From Sphingomonadales bacterium (GTDB taxonomy: Bacteria; Pseudomonadota; Alphaproteobacteria; SMXS01), in NCBI GenBank assembly GCA_022844405.1, contig JALHLV010000006.1:62001-126000 (forward strand): DNA of 64,000 nt, written 5' to 3'. This document shows positions 29,488 through 39,091 of the stretch, in pieces. The notes below the pieces were generated by a model, which worked only from the letters and a program-made list of their open reading frames with translations, was not told the DNA's origin and ran no database searches. Position numbers and translations under genes: made by a program. Positions within the stretch are counted from its first letter, which is position 1. Every line of letters starts with the position of its first letter.

Positions 29488-30618
29488 TCAGGCGGGCGGC
29501 AGGTATTGGGTGGGATCGACCGCCCGGGCGCCCTGGCGCAGCTCGAAATGCAGTTGCGGCTCGCCAACCTGACCGCTCGATCCGGCACGGGCGATCGGCG
29601 CGCCCCGGTTCACCGCCTGGCCGCGGCTGACCAGGATGTCGTCATTGTGGGCATAGGCCGACACCCAGCCCTGGTCGTGGCGTAGCAGGATCAGATTGCC
29701 GAAGCCCTTCAGATCGTTGCCGGCATAAGCGACGGTGCCGGCGGCGGCGGCCACCACCGGGGTGCCGCGCTTGACGCGGATGTTGATGCCGTCGTTGCGC
29801 ATGCCGCCGTCCTTGCCGCCGAAGCCGGAGATCACCGGGCCGCGCGCCGGCCAGATGAAGCCGCCGGCCAGCGGCTTCACCGGCGGCTCGGTTCCGGTGG
29901 TGGCGGGCAGCACGTCGGCGACGGACGTGGCGGGCTCGAGCACGCCGCCGGCGCGCGCCGGGATCGCCAGTATCTGGCCGACGACGATGCCGTGGGACTG
30001 GTCGATGCCGTTGGCGGCCATCAGCCTGGTGATGTCGACGGAATAGCGCCGCGAGATGCCGTAGATCGTGTCGCCGGGGATGACGGAATGATGCTCGCCG
30101 CCCGGAATCTTGAGCTTCTGGCCGACCTTCAGCGTGTAGGGCGGCTGCAGGCCGTTGAGCTCGATGATCTCCCGGGCGTTCACATTGTGGCGCCGGGCGA
30201 TGGCGTAGACCGTATCGCCCTGCTGGACGGTGACGGTCTTGCCGACCAGCACGCCGCCCGGCGTCGACGGCCTGGGCGCGCCAGGCGTGGCGGGCGTGGG
30301 CTCGGCCGGCCTGGACGGCGCAACGGATTTGCCGCCATAGGACGGGCGCCTGGGCGGCGGCGCCATGGTGCCGCCGCCGGGAACGTCGTCGAGGGTGGTC
30401 ACGCCGACGTCCTTTCTGCCCGGCGCGGGCGCGTCGATGGGGTAGGCCGCAGCGGGCTTGTCGATGGGCTCCGGCACGGGGAACGGCGCATTGGGTCCAC
30501 GCGCCGGCACGTCGGGGGGGACGTAGCGGTATTCGATGTCGCGGCTTTCGCACGCCGCCAGGGCGGCCATGGACACGGCCACGGCGATCCCGCAAAACCT
30601 TCTGATATTCAATCGCAT
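29488..30618 (-). CDS. nlpD: NlpD-like lipoprotein: two LysM domains plus degenerate LytM/M23
   Basis: A 376-residue lipoprotein. The lipobox is LAAC after a short signal sequence. Two LysM repeats (VQQGDTVYAIARRHNV and VIPGDTIYGISRRYSV) bind peptidoglycan. The C-terminal M23 domain is degenerate: RNDGINI replaces HxxxD, and QLHFELR lacks the first His of HxH, as in E. coli NlpD (NKGIDI, RLHFEIR). So it should activate an amidase for septal wall splitting rather than cut the wall itself. The ATG at 30618 begins the signal peptide. It heads toward pcm and surE, the usual alphaproteobacterial order. Confidence 0.93.
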   Translation of the reverse strand: MRLNIRRFCGIAVAVSMAALAACESRDIEYRYVPPDVPARGPNAPFPVPEPIDKPAAAYPIDAPAPGRKDVGVTTLDDVPGGGTMAPPPRRPSYGGKSVAPSRPAEPTPATPGAPRPSTPGGVLVGKTVTVQQGDTVYAIARRHNVNAREIIELNGLQPPYTLKVGQKLKIPGGEHHSVIPGDTIYGISRRYSVDITRLMAANGIDQSHGIVVGQILAIPARAGGVLEPATSVADVLPATTGTEPPVKPLAGGFIWPARGPVISGFGGKDGGMRNDGINIRVKRGTPVVAAAAGTVAYAGNDLKGFGNLILLRHDQGWVSAYAHNDDILVSRGQAVNRGAPIARAGSSGQVGEPQLHFELRQGARAVDPTQYLPPA

Positions 30619-30675
30619 GGCATTGATCTTAGGTACTCCGCGCCCGGGCTTCAATGCCATGCGGGTTTTACGAGC

Positions 30676-31308
30676 CTATCCTTCGGTGCCGTCGAGCATG
30701 GGGACGAAGCGCACCGGCATCAGCGGCGACGATTCGAACGAATCGCCCCGCCGGATCACCCGGGTGATGGTCTGGTTGCCCGACAGGCCGACCGGGATGA
30801 TCATCATGCCGCCCTCGGTAAGCTGCTTGACCAGGTTCATGGGCACGACCGGCGCCGCGGCGGTGCCGATGATGCGGTCGAACGGCGCCACTTCCGGCCA
30901 GCCCTTGAAGCCATCGCCGAAGCGGGTCACCACGTTGCTCAGCTTGAGTTCCCTGAAGCGGTCGGAGGCTGCCTTGAGCAGATCGCGCTGGCGCTCGATG
31001 GTGTAGACCCGTCGCACCAGCGGCGACAGCACGGCGGTCTGGTAGCCCGAGCCGGTGCCGATCTCCAGCACCAGCATGCGCCGCTGCAACTCCAGCGCCT
31101 GGGTCATGAAGGCCACGACGTAGGGCTGCGAAATGGTCTGGCCACAGGCGATGGGCAGCGCCGTGTCGTCGTAGGCGCGGTCGCGGAACGCATCCGGCAC
31201 GAACAGGTCGCGCGGCACGCCCTCGACCGCCGACAGCACCGCCGTGTCGCCGATGCCGGCGCGGCGCAGCTCCATCAGCAGCCGGATCTTGTTCGACGGG
31301 TCATACAC
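30676..31308 (-). CDS. pcm: Protein-L-isoaspartate O-methyltransferase
   Basis: A 210-residue SAM-dependent repair methyltransferase acting on isoaspartyl residues. Diagnostic parts are the GQTISQPYVVAFMTQAL substrate loop, the SAM motif VLEIGTGSGYQTAVLS, and GGMMIIPVG. The start is GTG at 31308, overlapping the end of surE by 8 nt. surE-pcm-nlpD is a common stress-survival grouping. A second PCM-family gene exists at 56097-56750. Confidence 0.95.
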   Translation of the reverse strand: MYDPSNKIRLLMELRRAGIGDTAVLSAVEGVPRDLFVPDAFRDRAYDDTALPIACGQTISQPYVVAFMTQALELQRRMLVLEIGTGSGYQTAVLSPLVRRVYTIERQRDLLKAASDRFRELKLSNVVTRFGDGFKGWPEVAPFDRIIGTAAAPVVPMNLVKQLTEGGMMIIPVGLSGNQTITRVIRRGDSFESSPLMPVRFVPMLDGTEG

Positions 31309-32122
31309 GGCCGGCGACCTCCCCGGCCGCCCTCACGAGGCGCTGGCGGTCCTTTTCGTGGGTCAGGTCGAGATGGAGCGGCGTGACCGAGACGCGGCCC
31401 TGGCGCACCGCCTTGATGTCGGTGCCGTCGACGAGATGCTCGCGCGAGCGGCGATAGCCGATCCAGTAATAGGTCTCGCCGCGGGTGTCGACGCGCTGGT
31501 CGAACTGGATGTCGGCGGGATCGCGCATACCCTGGACGGTGATCTCCATCTCGGTCACCGCGCCGCGCCGCGCGTCGGGAAAATTGACGTTCATCAGGAT
31601 TTCGGGCGCCCAGCCGACCGACACCAGCCAGCGGATCATCCGCTCCATGGCGGTTTCGGTGCCCTGCCAGTCCATCTCGGTGGCGCCGGGATAGATGGAC
31701 TGGCTGAGCGCGATCGACGGGATGCCCAGCAGGGTGCCTTCCATGGCGGCGGCGACGGTGCCCGAATAGGTCACGTCCTCGCCCATGTTGGCGCCCCGGT
31801 TGACGCCGGACAGCACCAGCGTGGGCCGCTTGCCCGGAATGATCCGGTTGACGCCCAGCAGCACGCTGTCGGTGGGCGTGCCGCGCACGGCGAAGCGCCG
31901 TTCACCGACCTGCCGGAAGCGCAGCGGCTGTGTCAGGGTCAGCGAATGGCCGGTGCCGCTCTGCTCGTATTCCGGCGCGACCACCCAGACGTCGTCGCTG
32001 AGGCGGCGGGCGATCCGCTCGAGGATTTCGATGCCGTCGGCGCTGTAGCCGTCGTCGTTGGTAACGAGGATCCGGTGCTGGGTGAGGTCGCAGGCGACAT
32101 CGGGCAACGGGAAGAAGGTCAT
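31301..32122 (-). CDS. surE: 5'/3'-nucleotidase SurE
   Basis: A 273-residue metal-dependent nucleotidase with the diagnostic ILVTNDDGYSADGIEIL near the N-terminus, DSVLLGVNRIIPGKRPTLV, SGVNRGANMGEDVTYSGTV, and a downstream NVNFPD. It dephosphorylates nucleoside monophosphates and short polyphosphates. The ATG at 32122 lies 1 bp after the serS stop, and the 3' end overlaps pcm by 8 nt, so serS-surE-pcm are probably one transcript. The first 15 or so residues before the conserved ILVTNDDG are unusually long. Confidence 0.95.
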   Translation of the reverse strand: MTFFPLPDVACDLTQHRILVTNDDGYSADGIEILERIARRLSDDVWVVAPEYEQSGTGHSLTLTQPLRFRQVGERRFAVRGTPTDSVLLGVNRIIPGKRPTLVLSGVNRGANMGEDVTYSGTVAAAMEGTLLGIPSIALSQSIYPGATEMDWQGTETAMERMIRWLVSVGWAPEILMNVNFPDARRGAVTEMEITVQGMRDPADIQFDQRVDTRGETYYWIGYRRSREHLVDGTDIKAVRQGRVSVTPLHLDLTHEKDRQRLVRAAGEVAGRV

Positions 32123-32123
32123 C

Positions 32124-33401
32124 TCAGCGTCCCGCCCCGATCACGTCGTGGCCGTCCATGTACGGCCGCAGCGCCTCGGGCACGGTGATGCCGCCATCGG
32201 CGCGCTGATAGTTCTCCATGACCGCGATCAGCGTCCGGCCGACAGCGAGGCCCGAGCCGTTCAGGGTGTGGACGAAGCGGGTCTGCTTTTCGCCGTCCTC
32301 GCGGAAGCGGGCCTTCATGCGGCGCGCCTGGTAGTCGCCGGTGTTCGAGCAGGACGAGATTTCCCGGTAACGGCCCTGGCCAGGCAGCCAGACCTCGAGA
32401 TCGTAGGTCTTGCGCGCGCCCGCGCCGGTATCGCCCGAGCACAGGATCATCACCCGGTAGGCGAGGCCCAGGCGCTTTAGCACCTCCTCGGCGCAGGCGG
32501 TGAGCCGCAGGTGCTCGGCCTCGGAGTCTTCGGGCCGGGTGATGCTGACCAGCTCGACCTTCTTGAACTGGTGCTGGCGGATCATGCCGCGGGTGTCCTT
32601 GCCGGCAGCGCCCGCTTCCGACCGGAAGCACGGCGACAGCGCGGTGACGCGGATCGGCAGGTCGACGGCGTCGAGGATCTGTTCGCGGACCAGATTGGTC
32701 AACGTCATCTCCGAGGTCGAGATCAGCCAGAAATCATTGGTCGTGTGGAACATGTCCTCGGCCGACTTGGGCAACTGGCCGGTGCCGTAGGCCGCCTCGG
32801 TGCGCACCATCAGCGGCGTGTCGCATTCGGTGTAGCCGAATTCGGTGGTGTGCAGGTCGAGCATGAAGGCGCCGAGGGCGCGCTCGAGCCGGGCGAGCTG
32901 GCCCTTCAGCACCACGAAGCGCGACCCCGACATGCGCGCGGCGGCGTCGAAGTCCATCAGGCCCATGGCCTCGCCCAGCGCGGCGTGATCCTTCGGCTCG
33001 AAATCGAACGAGGGCGGCGTGCCGATCCGGCGCAGCTCCACATTGGCGGTCTCGTCGGGTCCGTCGGGCACGTCGTCGTCGAGATGGTTCGGGACGGCGG
33101 CCAGCAGGTCGTCCAGCTCGGCCTGCAGGGCGCGCTCGCGCTCCTCGCCGTCCTGGATCTCGGTCTTCAGCGCGCCGACCGCGTCGAGGACCGCCTGAAC
33201 GTCCTCGCCTCTCGACTTGGCGATGCCGATTTCCTTCGACCTGGTGTTGCGTTCCGCCTGGGCTTCCTGCAGCCGCGTCTTCAGCGCGCGGAGCGACGAA
33301 TCGAGGCCGATCACCTGCCGCGACAAGGGCTGACGGCCGCGCCGCGCGAGGCCCTTGTCGAAGATTTCAGGGTTCTCCCGGATCCATTTGATGTCGAGCA
33401 T
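32124..33401 (-). CDS. serS: Serine-tRNA ligase
   Basis: A 425-residue class II synthetase. The N-terminal long antiparallel coiled coil (residues about 30-100) recognises the tRNA variable arm. Class II motifs follow: motif 2 around [22 protein letters not shown], and motif 3 with [19 protein letters not shown]. Length is standard. The ATG at 33401 begins the conserved [12 protein letters not shown]. It lies between tatC and surE. Confidence 0.98.
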   Translation of the reverse strand: MLDIKWIRENPEIFDKGLARRGRQPLSRQVIGLDSSLRALKTRLQEAQAERNTRSKEIGIAKSRGEDVQAVLDAVGALKTEIQDGEERERALQAELDDLLAAVPNHLDDDVPDGPDETANVELRRIGTPPSFDFEPKDHAALGEAMGLMDFDAAARMSGSRFVVLKGQLARLERALGAFMLDLHTTEFGYTECDTPLMVRTEAAYGTGQLPKSAEDMFHTTNDFWLISTSEMTLTNLVREQILDAVDLPIRVTALSPCFRSEAGAAGKDTRGMIRQHQFKKVELVSITRPEDSEAEHLRLTACAEEVLKRLGLAYRVMILCSGDTGAGARKTYDLEVWLPGQGRYREISSCSNTGDYQARRMKARFREDGEKQTRFVHTLNGSGLAVGRTLIAVMENYQRADGGITVPEALRPYMDGHDVIGAGR

Positions 33402-33474
33402 GGAGGCGCGTTTCGCTTGGCGGTGGACAGCCTGTATAGCCGGGCGGCTTCGCCCCGTCCAGCCACGCTCCGGG

Positions 33475-34275
33475 TTAAATTTCGGCCGCCGCCGCGCGCT
33501 TCTTTTCGGTCAGCCGGACCATGATGATGGAGGCTTCGTAGAGCAGGCAGACCGGCAGCGCCAGCGCGCACTGGCTGAACACGTCGGGCGGCGTCAGCAC
33601 CGCGGCGACGATGAAGATCAGGATGATGGCGTATTTGCGCTTATCCCTCAGCCAGCTCGAACTGATGATGCCCACATAGCCCAGCAGCGTCAGCGCCACC
33701 GGCACCAGGAACATCACGCCGAAGGCGAAGATCAGCTTCATGGACAGGTCGAGATACTCGTTGACCTTGCCCTCGAACTGGATCGGCAGGCCGCCGGTTT
33801 CCACGGCCGGTGTCTGGAAGCTGAGGAAGAAGGTCCAGGCCAGAGGAAACACCACGTAATAGGCCATGGCCGCGCCGGCGGTGAACAGGACGGGCGTGGC
33901 GACGAGGAACGGCAGGAAGGCGCGGCGCTCGTTCTTGTAGAGGCCGGGGGCGACGAACGCCCAGACCTGCACGGCGACGAGCGGGAACGACAGCATGATC
34001 GCGGCGAAGAACGCCACCTTGATATGGACCAGCATGGCCTCGGTCAGGCCGGTATAGATCAGCCGCCGGCCGGGCTGGTCCTTCAGGGCGTCGGACAGCG
34101 GCCGCACCAGGAACTCGTAGATATCCAGGGCGAAATACAGGCTGATGGCGAACACGACGACGAAGCCGAGCACCGAATAGATCAGCCGCTTGCGCAGCTC
34201 GATCAGGTGCTCGATCAGCGGCGCGCGCGTGCCCTCCAGTTCGTCGGTCTCTCCGGCCGCGGCGTTCTCGGTCAC
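33475..34275 (-). CDS. tatC: Sec-independent protein translocase TatC
   Basis: A 266-residue polytopic protein with six membrane segments, the core receptor for twin-arginine signal peptides. Conserved parts are the N-terminal [10 protein letters not shown], the FWAFV-like [16 protein letters not shown] loop, and the [11 protein letters not shown] helix. The start is GTG at 34275, overlapping the tatB stop by 4 nt (GTGA). It exports folded proteins such as the nearby PhoD. Confidence 0.97.
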   Translation of the reverse strand: MTENAAAGETDELEGTRAPLIEHLIELRKRLIYSVLGFVVVFAISLYFALDIYEFLVRPLSDALKDQPGRRLIYTGLTEAMLVHIKVAFFAAIMLSFPLVAVQVWAFVAPGLYKNERRAFLPFLVATPVLFTAGAAMAYYVVFPLAWTFFLSFQTPAVETGGLPIQFEGKVNEYLDLSMKLIFAFGVMFLVPVALTLLGYVGIISSSWLRDKRKYAIILIFIVAAVLTPPDVFSQCALALPVCLLYEASIIMVRLTEKKRAAAAEI

Positions 34276-34694
34276 GGCGTTCCCTGCCCTTCTGGCTTTG
34301 GCGCCGGCTGGGCAGGCGCGGAATCGATCGTGGCTTTGGTCACGGGCGGTGGCGTTTCGCCGGTCTCGGGGGCGGCCAGTTGGGGCGGCGCCGGGGCGTT
34401 TTTCGGGTCGTTGACGACGGCCGGCTTGCTGTTGCCGACGGGGTCGAGCAGGTCGTCGAAGTTGCCCTGCCCCTTCATGGCGCGGCGGGTCTTGTCGACC
34501 GCGTCGCGCAGCTCCTGCAGCTCGGATTCGCGGACGTAGTCGTTCACCGTGCCCATGAACTCGTCGACCATGCGTCGCATTTTGGCGATGCTGCGCGCGA
34601 AGCCGCGCACGACGCGCGGCAGGTCCTTCGGCCCGACCACCACGAGCGCGACGATCACGATCACCAGCAGTTCGGGGAGGCCGACGTCAAACAT
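34272..34694 (-). CDS. tatB: Sec-independent protein translocase TatB
   Basis: A 140-residue protein: a short N-terminal membrane helix (MFDVGLPELLVIVIVALVVV), a GPKDLP hinge and an amphipathic helix (ARSIAKMRRMVDEF), then a Pro/Ala-rich tail. This is the TatB pattern, which bridges TatC-bound cargo to TatA. It starts 20 bp after tatA and overlaps tatC by 4 nt, giving the operon order tatA-tatB-tatC. Confidence 0.96.
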   Translation of the reverse strand: MFDVGLPELLVIVIVALVVVGPKDLPRVVRGFARSIAKMRRMVDEFMGTVNDYVRESELQELRDAVDKTRRAMKGQGNFDDLLDPVGNSKPAVVNDPKNAPAPPQLAAPETGETPPPVTKATIDSAPAQPAPKPEGQGTP

Positions 34695-34714
34695 GGTTTA
34701 CGCTTGTGCCCGGC

Positions 34715-34948
34715 TCAGGTCTTGGCCGCGTCGTCCTTACGCGGCGTCACGTCGGTCAGCGAGGCGTCCTGGTCGAGCTGACGGGTGTCCTGCGGCTTCG
34801 CGGGCGGCGGGTCGTCCTCGGACATACCCTTGCGGAAGCTTTTGATGCCCTTGGCCACGTCACCCATCATGCCCGAAATCTTGCCGCGCCCGAACAGCAG
34901 CACGACGATCAGGACGATGATGAGGATTTCTGTCCAGCCGAGATTCAC
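34715..34948 (-). CDS. tatA: Sec-independent protein translocase TatA
   Basis: A 77-residue single-span protein forming the Tat pore. [19 protein letters not shown] is the membrane helix, [21 protein letters not shown] the amphipathic helix. The start is GTG at 34948, with GGAG 8 bp upstream; it reproduces the short N-terminus typical of TatA, whereas the longer frame to 35029 would add about 27 hydrophilic residues. Confidence 0.95.
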   Translation of the reverse strand: MNLGWTEILIIVLIVVLLFGRGKISGMMGDVAKGIKSFRKGMSEDDPPPAKPQDTRQLDQDASLTDVTPRKDDAAKT

Positions 34949-35053
34949 ACGCTGTACTCCGATTGCCGAAACTCGCGGCGTCCTTGCGCCATTTGCCAGA
35001 CAAATAGGCCCGAACGGCTGCCAGCACAAGGCGAACCGATCTGGGCGAACCCG

Positions 35054-35686
35054 TCAGCCGCGTCCGGCCTCGACCGGATCGTCGAACGGCAGCCGCACCT
35101 CCTCCTCGGTATCTTCCTCGACCTCGTCGATGGGCAGCAGGCGGAAGCTTTCGGGCGGCTCGGTGTCGAGCAGGCCGGCGGCCTTGAGCTCGTCGATACC
35201 GGGCAGATCCTTCACCGACTCCAGCCCGAACTCGATCAGGAACTGCTCGGAGACGCCGTAGGTAACCGGCTTGCCGGGCGTCTGGCGCCGACCCATGATC
35301 CGCACCCAGCCGATCTCCATCAGCAGGTCGACGGTGCCCTTGCTGACGGTGACGCCGCGGATGTCCTCGATCTCGGCGCGGGTGGCCGGCTGGTGATAGG
35401 CGATGATGGCGAGCGTCTCCTGCGCCGCGCGCGACAGCCGGCGCTCTTCCTGCACCTCCTGCTGCAGCAGAAACGCCAGGTCGGGCGCGGTCTGGAACAT
35501 CCATTTGCCGGCGCGCCGCACCAGGTTCACGCCGCGCCGCGCGTACATCTCCTGCAACTCGGCGAGCAGCGGGCCGACTTCGGGATGGCCTGGCAGGCGC
35601 TGGACGATGCTTTCCTCGTCGAGCGGCTCGGCGGCGGCGAACAGCAGCGCCTCGACCATGCGGAGATGTTCCAGATGTTCGGTCAT
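35054..35686 (-). CDS. scpB: Segregation and condensation protein B
   Basis: A 210-residue winged-helix protein of the SMC-ScpAB chromosome-condensation complex. Typical parts are EALLFAAAEPLDEESI, RRAGKWMFQTAPDLAFLL, LSRAAQETLAIIAYHQPATR and YGVSEQFLIEFGLESVKDLPG. It overlaps scpA by 4 nt and precedes tatA, so scpA-scpB-tatABC may be co-transcribed. Confidence 0.96.
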   Translation of the reverse strand: MTEHLEHLRMVEALLFAAAEPLDEESIVQRLPGHPEVGPLLAELQEMYARRGVNLVRRAGKWMFQTAPDLAFLLQQEVQEERRLSRAAQETLAIIAYHQPATRAEIEDIRGVTVSKGTVDLLMEIGWVRIMGRRQTPGKPVTYGVSEQFLIEFGLESVKDLPGIDELKAAGLLDTEPPESFRLLPIDEVEEDTEEEVRLPFDDPVEAGRG

Positions 35687-36486
35687 TCGTCCTGTCCCGC
35701 CGCGCGCACGCGCGACCGCATCAGCAGCGGCCCGAAGGTCTCGGTCTGCCGCAGCTCGATCTTGCCCTGACGGGCATATTCCAGCGCCGCCGCGAAGGTC
35801 GAGGCCAGCGCCGAGCGCGACAGTGCCATGTCGCTCATGGCCGGCGGCAGGAACTGCCGCAGGCTGGTCCAGTCGGGAACGTGGCCGACCAGCCGCTCCA
35901 GCCGGCGCAGCGCATCCTCCATGGTGAACACGGGGCGGCGGCGTATCTGGTAGTCGTCCTTGACCTCGTTACGCGCCGTCTGCGCCGCATAGGCGCGCAG
36001 CAGGCCGTAGAGATCGGCGATATAGGCCGACTTGCGGATCACCCGGATGCCTTCCGGCAGGCCGCGCAGGAACACGTCGCGGCCGACGCGGTGACGCGAC
36101 ATCAGCACCGAGGCGCGCCCGCGCATGGCTTCGAGCCGGCGCAGGCGGAACGCCAGGTGCGCGGCCAGCTCTTCGCCGCTCGGTTCGTCGCCCGATTCCT
36201 CGGCGGGCAGCAGCAGACGGGATTTCAGATAGGCGAGCCAGGCCGCCATCACCAGGTAATCGGCGGCCAGCTCCAGCCGGATGCGGCGGGCGGCGGCGAT
36301 GAACTCCAGATATTGCTCGGCGAGCTGCAGGATCGAGATCGCCGCCAGATCGACCTTCTGGTTGCGCGCCAGCATCAGCAGCACGTCGAGCGGCCCTTCC
36401 CAGCCGTCGATGTTCAGCACGAACTGCTCCGCCGCGGGGCGGGCCGGCTCCTCGAAGGATATGATGCTGCCCGAAGGGTCGCTCAC
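35683..36486 (-). CDS. scpA: Segregation and condensation protein A
   Basis: A 267-residue kleisin that links SMC heads. The N-terminal DGWEGPLDVLLMLARNQKVD and ADYLVMAAWLAYLKSRLLLP are diagnostic, and the C-terminus carries the winged helix (FAAALEYARQGKIELRQ). The start is GTG at 36486, shortly after the upstream M50 gene. It overlaps scpB by 4 nt. Confidence 0.96.
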   Translation of the reverse strand: MSDPSGSIISFEEPARPAAEQFVLNIDGWEGPLDVLLMLARNQKVDLAAISILQLAEQYLEFIAAARRIRLELAADYLVMAAWLAYLKSRLLLPAEESGDEPSGEELAAHLAFRLRRLEAMRGRASVLMSRHRVGRDVFLRGLPEGIRVIRKSAYIADLYGLLRAYAAQTARNEVKDDYQIRRRPVFTMEDALRRLERLVGHVPDWTSLRQFLPPAMSDMALSRSALASTFAAALEYARQGKIELRQTETFGPLLMRSRVRAAGQDE

Positions 36487-36493
36487 TCAGGCC

Positions 36494-37171
36494 TCAGACG
36501 AACAGGAACACTTTGTCGATGGCACTATACAGGAATTTCACCACCGGTTGGATGATTGCCCATACCGGGTGAAAGTTGGTACCGAAAGCCTCGTTGATCA
36601 GCGACGGCACGAGCAGCAGGCCGAAGATGATGAACAGGCCGTAGCGTTCGACGCTCGCCAGGGGCCGCGCCAGCGTCACAGGCAGCAGGCCGACGGCGAC
36701 TCGTCCGCCGTCGAGCGGCGGCAGCGGGATCATATTGAACACCATCAGCACCACGTTCGCGGCGATACCGATCTGCGCCATGTCCGCGAACCAGATCTGG
36801 ATGCCGCCCGACATGAAGGCGCCAAGGTTCGACAAGATCGCCCAGCCGATGGCCATGAACAGGTTCACCGCGGGTCCGGCCGCAGCCACCCAGACCATGT
36901 CGCGCTTGGGGTTTTCAAGATTCAGGAAATTCACCGGCACCGGCTTGGCGAAGCCGAAAGGAGGCAGGCCGGCGAGCAACAGAATTCCCGGCAGCAGGAC
37001 AGTGCCGAATGGATCCACATGCTTCAGGGGATTGAGGGTCAGCCTGCCCGCCCGCGCGGCGGTATCGTCGCCATGCTGGCGGGCGACATAGCCGTGGGCC
37101 ACCTCGTGCACGGTGATCGCCAGCACCACGGGGATGATGGCCGCCGAGATCATGTAGAGGGTTTCGTTCAT
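36494..37171 (-). CDS. Site-2 protease family (M50) membrane metalloprotease
   Basis: A 225-residue intramembrane zinc protease with HEVAH (ITVHEVAHGYVA) near residue 20 and the distal NMIPLPPLDGGRV that carries the third metal ligand. It has about six hydrophobic segments. This is the small rhizobial/alphaproteobacterial M50 type found between nagZ and scpA. The substrate is unknown. It overlaps the nagZ stop by 1 nt (TGATG), indicating coupling. Confidence 0.94.
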   Translation of the reverse strand: MNETLYMISAAIIPVVLAITVHEVAHGYVARQHGDDTAARAGRLTLNPLKHVDPFGTVLLPGILLLAGLPPFGFAKPVPVNFLNLENPKRDMVWVAAAGPAVNLFMAIGWAILSNLGAFMSGGIQIWFADMAQIGIAANVVLMVFNMIPLPPLDGGRVAVGLLPVTLARPLASVERYGLFIIFGLLLVPSLINEAFGTNFHPVWAIIQPVVKFLYSAIDKVFLFV

Positions 37172-38202
37172 CAGCCTCCGACGCGGGCGAGCAGCGCGTC
37201 CCTTTCCCAGGCGCCGGCTTCGCGGTCGAACGGCTTGGGTGGTGCCAGCCAGCTCATCGCCCGAGTCAGCCGCCGCAACGTGGCGGGCGACGCGCGCTCC
37301 AGGCCGCCGGCGACGGCGACCATGTCGTCATAGTCGCCGTTGCAATGCAGCGCCAGGTCGCAGCCGGCCTGCTGGGAGGCGAAGGCGCGCTCCGCCAGGG
37401 TGCCGCTGAGCGCCTGCATGTTGAGGTCGTCCGACATCAACGCGCCGTCGAAGCCGATAATCTTGCGGATGACGCCGTCGATCACCGCGCGCGACGTGGT
37501 CGCCGGGAAATCCGGATCAATGTCGGCATAGATCACATGGGCGGTCATGGCGAAGGGCGCGTCGCGAAGGGCCTTGAACGGCGCGAAGTCGGTCCGGCGC
37601 AGGGTGGCCGCCTTCGTCGCCACCGTCGGCAGCGCGATATGGGTGTCGGCCGCGGCCCGGCCGTGGCCGGGAATATGCTTGATCACCGGCAGGACGCCGC
37701 CGTCGATCAGGCCCGCGGAGGCCTCGCGTCCAAGCTGGGCGACGGTGTCGGCGTGGCGGGCGTAGGCGCGGTCGCCGATGACGTCGTGGCCGCCGCGCGC
37801 CGGTACGTCGAGCACCGGCAAGCAATCGACGGTGATGCCGAGCTCGTGCAGGTCCGCCGCGATCAGCCGCGAGTTCAGGTAGATGGCGCGCCTGGCCGCC
37901 GCCGGATCGAGCTTGAACAACCGCCCGAACACCGCGCCGCGCGGATAGGTGGGCCAGTGCGGCGGGCGCAGCCGCGCCACCCGGCCGCCCTCCTGGTCGA
38001 TCAGGATCGGGCACGGATTGGCCGCCGCCAGGGGTTTCAGGGACCCGGTGAGCGCCCGGACCTGGTCGGGATCGCCGATATTGCGTGCGAACAGGATGAA
38101 GCCGAACGGCTTGACCTGCTGGAAGAATGCCCGCTCGCGGTCGGTCAGGGTCTTGCCGGAGACGCCGAAGATGGCGGGACAGAGCGATGGATCAATTGGC
38201 AT
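37171..38202 (-). CDS. nagZ: Beta-N-acetylhexosaminidase NagZ
   Basis: A 343-residue GH3 enzyme that removes GlcNAc from anhydro-muropeptides during cell-wall recycling. IDQEGGRVARLRPPHWP and KHIPGHGRAAADTHIALP carry the substrate and catalytic His/Asp residues, with MSDDLNMQALSG as the nucleophile Asp segment. The ATG at 38202 overlaps the SPOR gene by 11 nt and gives the normal N-terminus PAIFGVSG; the longer frame to 38247 is not needed. Confidence 0.95.
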   Translation of the reverse strand: MPIDPSLCPAIFGVSGKTLTDRERAFFQQVKPFGFILFARNIGDPDQVRALTGSLKPLAAANPCPILIDQEGGRVARLRPPHWPTYPRGAVFGRLFKLDPAAARRAIYLNSRLIAADLHELGITVDCLPVLDVPARGGHDVIGDRAYARHADTVAQLGREASAGLIDGGVLPVIKHIPGHGRAAADTHIALPTVATKAATLRRTDFAPFKALRDAPFAMTAHVIYADIDPDFPATTSRAVIDGVIRKIIGFDGALMSDDLNMQALSGTLAERAFASQQAGCDLALHCNGDYDDMVAVAGGLERASPATLRRLTRAMSWLAPPKPFDREAGAWERDALLARVGG

Positions 38203-39091
38203 TGACGATGCAATCCCGTCCCTGGGCCTTGAGCTGGGCACAGACATCCACAGCGGCGCTTCGCTCGGCGAACGGGCCGATCACCAGCCGGTAGAGATCG
38301 CCCTTGCCCGGCGCGTTGAACTTGATCACCTGCGGCGTCAGGCCGGCGACCACGGCGCCCTGCTTGCGCTGAACCTGGGCCCATGAATCCAGGGCGCCGG
38401 CCTCGCTGCCATAGGCGCCGAGCTGGACGACCGGCGACTTGCCGCCAGCCGGCGCGACCTCGACGATCTCGGCCGCGACGGGTTTGGCCTCGACCGCCGG
38501 AACGGGCGGCGCGGTCGCCGTGGCTGGCGGAGTCAGCGGCTGCTGCACGATCACCGGCTTGGGACCGGCCGGACCGGCCTTGGCGACGGGCAGCGTCGCC
38601 GGATCGGCGGGTTTCCCCGGCGCCGTGGCCGGCTGGGCGCCTGGAAGCGACGGCGCTTGCGCGAGCGGCTGGACGGCTTCGGGTGGAGGCGCCGGCGGCG
38701 GCTCGGGGGCCGGCGGCACGAACTTGCGGACCGGAACCGACTCGGGCCGGGCCTGGGGCGCTTCCGGTTCGTCGCCCAGTATGTCCTCGGTGTCCGTGGT
38801 CCTGCCGACGGCCTCGTTGAACACCAGCTTGTCTTGGTCGGGGATGATCTCGCCGCCCGGATTGTCCGGTTTCACCTTGTAGGGCGTGGTGTCGGCCTCG
38901 ACGGTGCGGACCGGGCCGATGGAGCCGCTGCTGCCGCTGGTGTAGGCGTACCAGACGACACCGCCGAACAGCGCCAGGCTGAGCACGGCGACGGCCCATT
39001 TCCACCAGGCGCCGCCTTCGGCCTCCTCGGGCGCATCATCCCAGCGCGACTCGTCGTCCTGCAGGAAGTCGCCGTCGGGCCGGTATGGCAC
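38192..39091 (-). CDS. SPOR domain-containing membrane protein
   Basis: A 299-residue protein with a short acidic cytoplasmic N-terminus, one membrane helix (WAVAVLSLALFGGVVWYAY, about residues 32-50), a long Pro/Ala-rich periplasmic linker, and a C-terminal SPOR domain (VQLGAYGSEAGALDSWAQVQ to KAQGRDCIV). SPOR domains bind denuded glycan at the division site. The start is GTG at 39091, overlapping the argS stop by 1 nt. The argS-SPOR-nagZ order is conserved. Confidence 0.93.
   Translation of the reverse strand: MPYRPDGDFLQDDESRWDDAPEEAEGGAWWKWAVAVLSLALFGGVVWYAYTSGSSGSIGPVRTVEADTTPYKVKPDNPGGEIIPDQDKLVFNEAVGRTTDTEDILGDEPEAPQARPESVPVRKFVPPAPEPPPAPPPEAVQPLAQAPSLPGAQPATAPGKPADPATLPVAKAGPAGPKPVIVQQPLTPPATATAPPVPAVEAKPVAAEIVEVAPAGGKSPVVQLGAYGSEAGALDSWAQVQRKQGAVVAGLTPQVIKFNAPGKGDLYRLVIGPFAERSAAVDVCAQLKAQGRDCIVNAN

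Noticed and set aside
29488-30618. Active M23 endopeptidase
   Set aside because: The metal-binding HxxxD and HxH motifs are degenerate in the same way as in NlpD, so an amidase activator is more likely.
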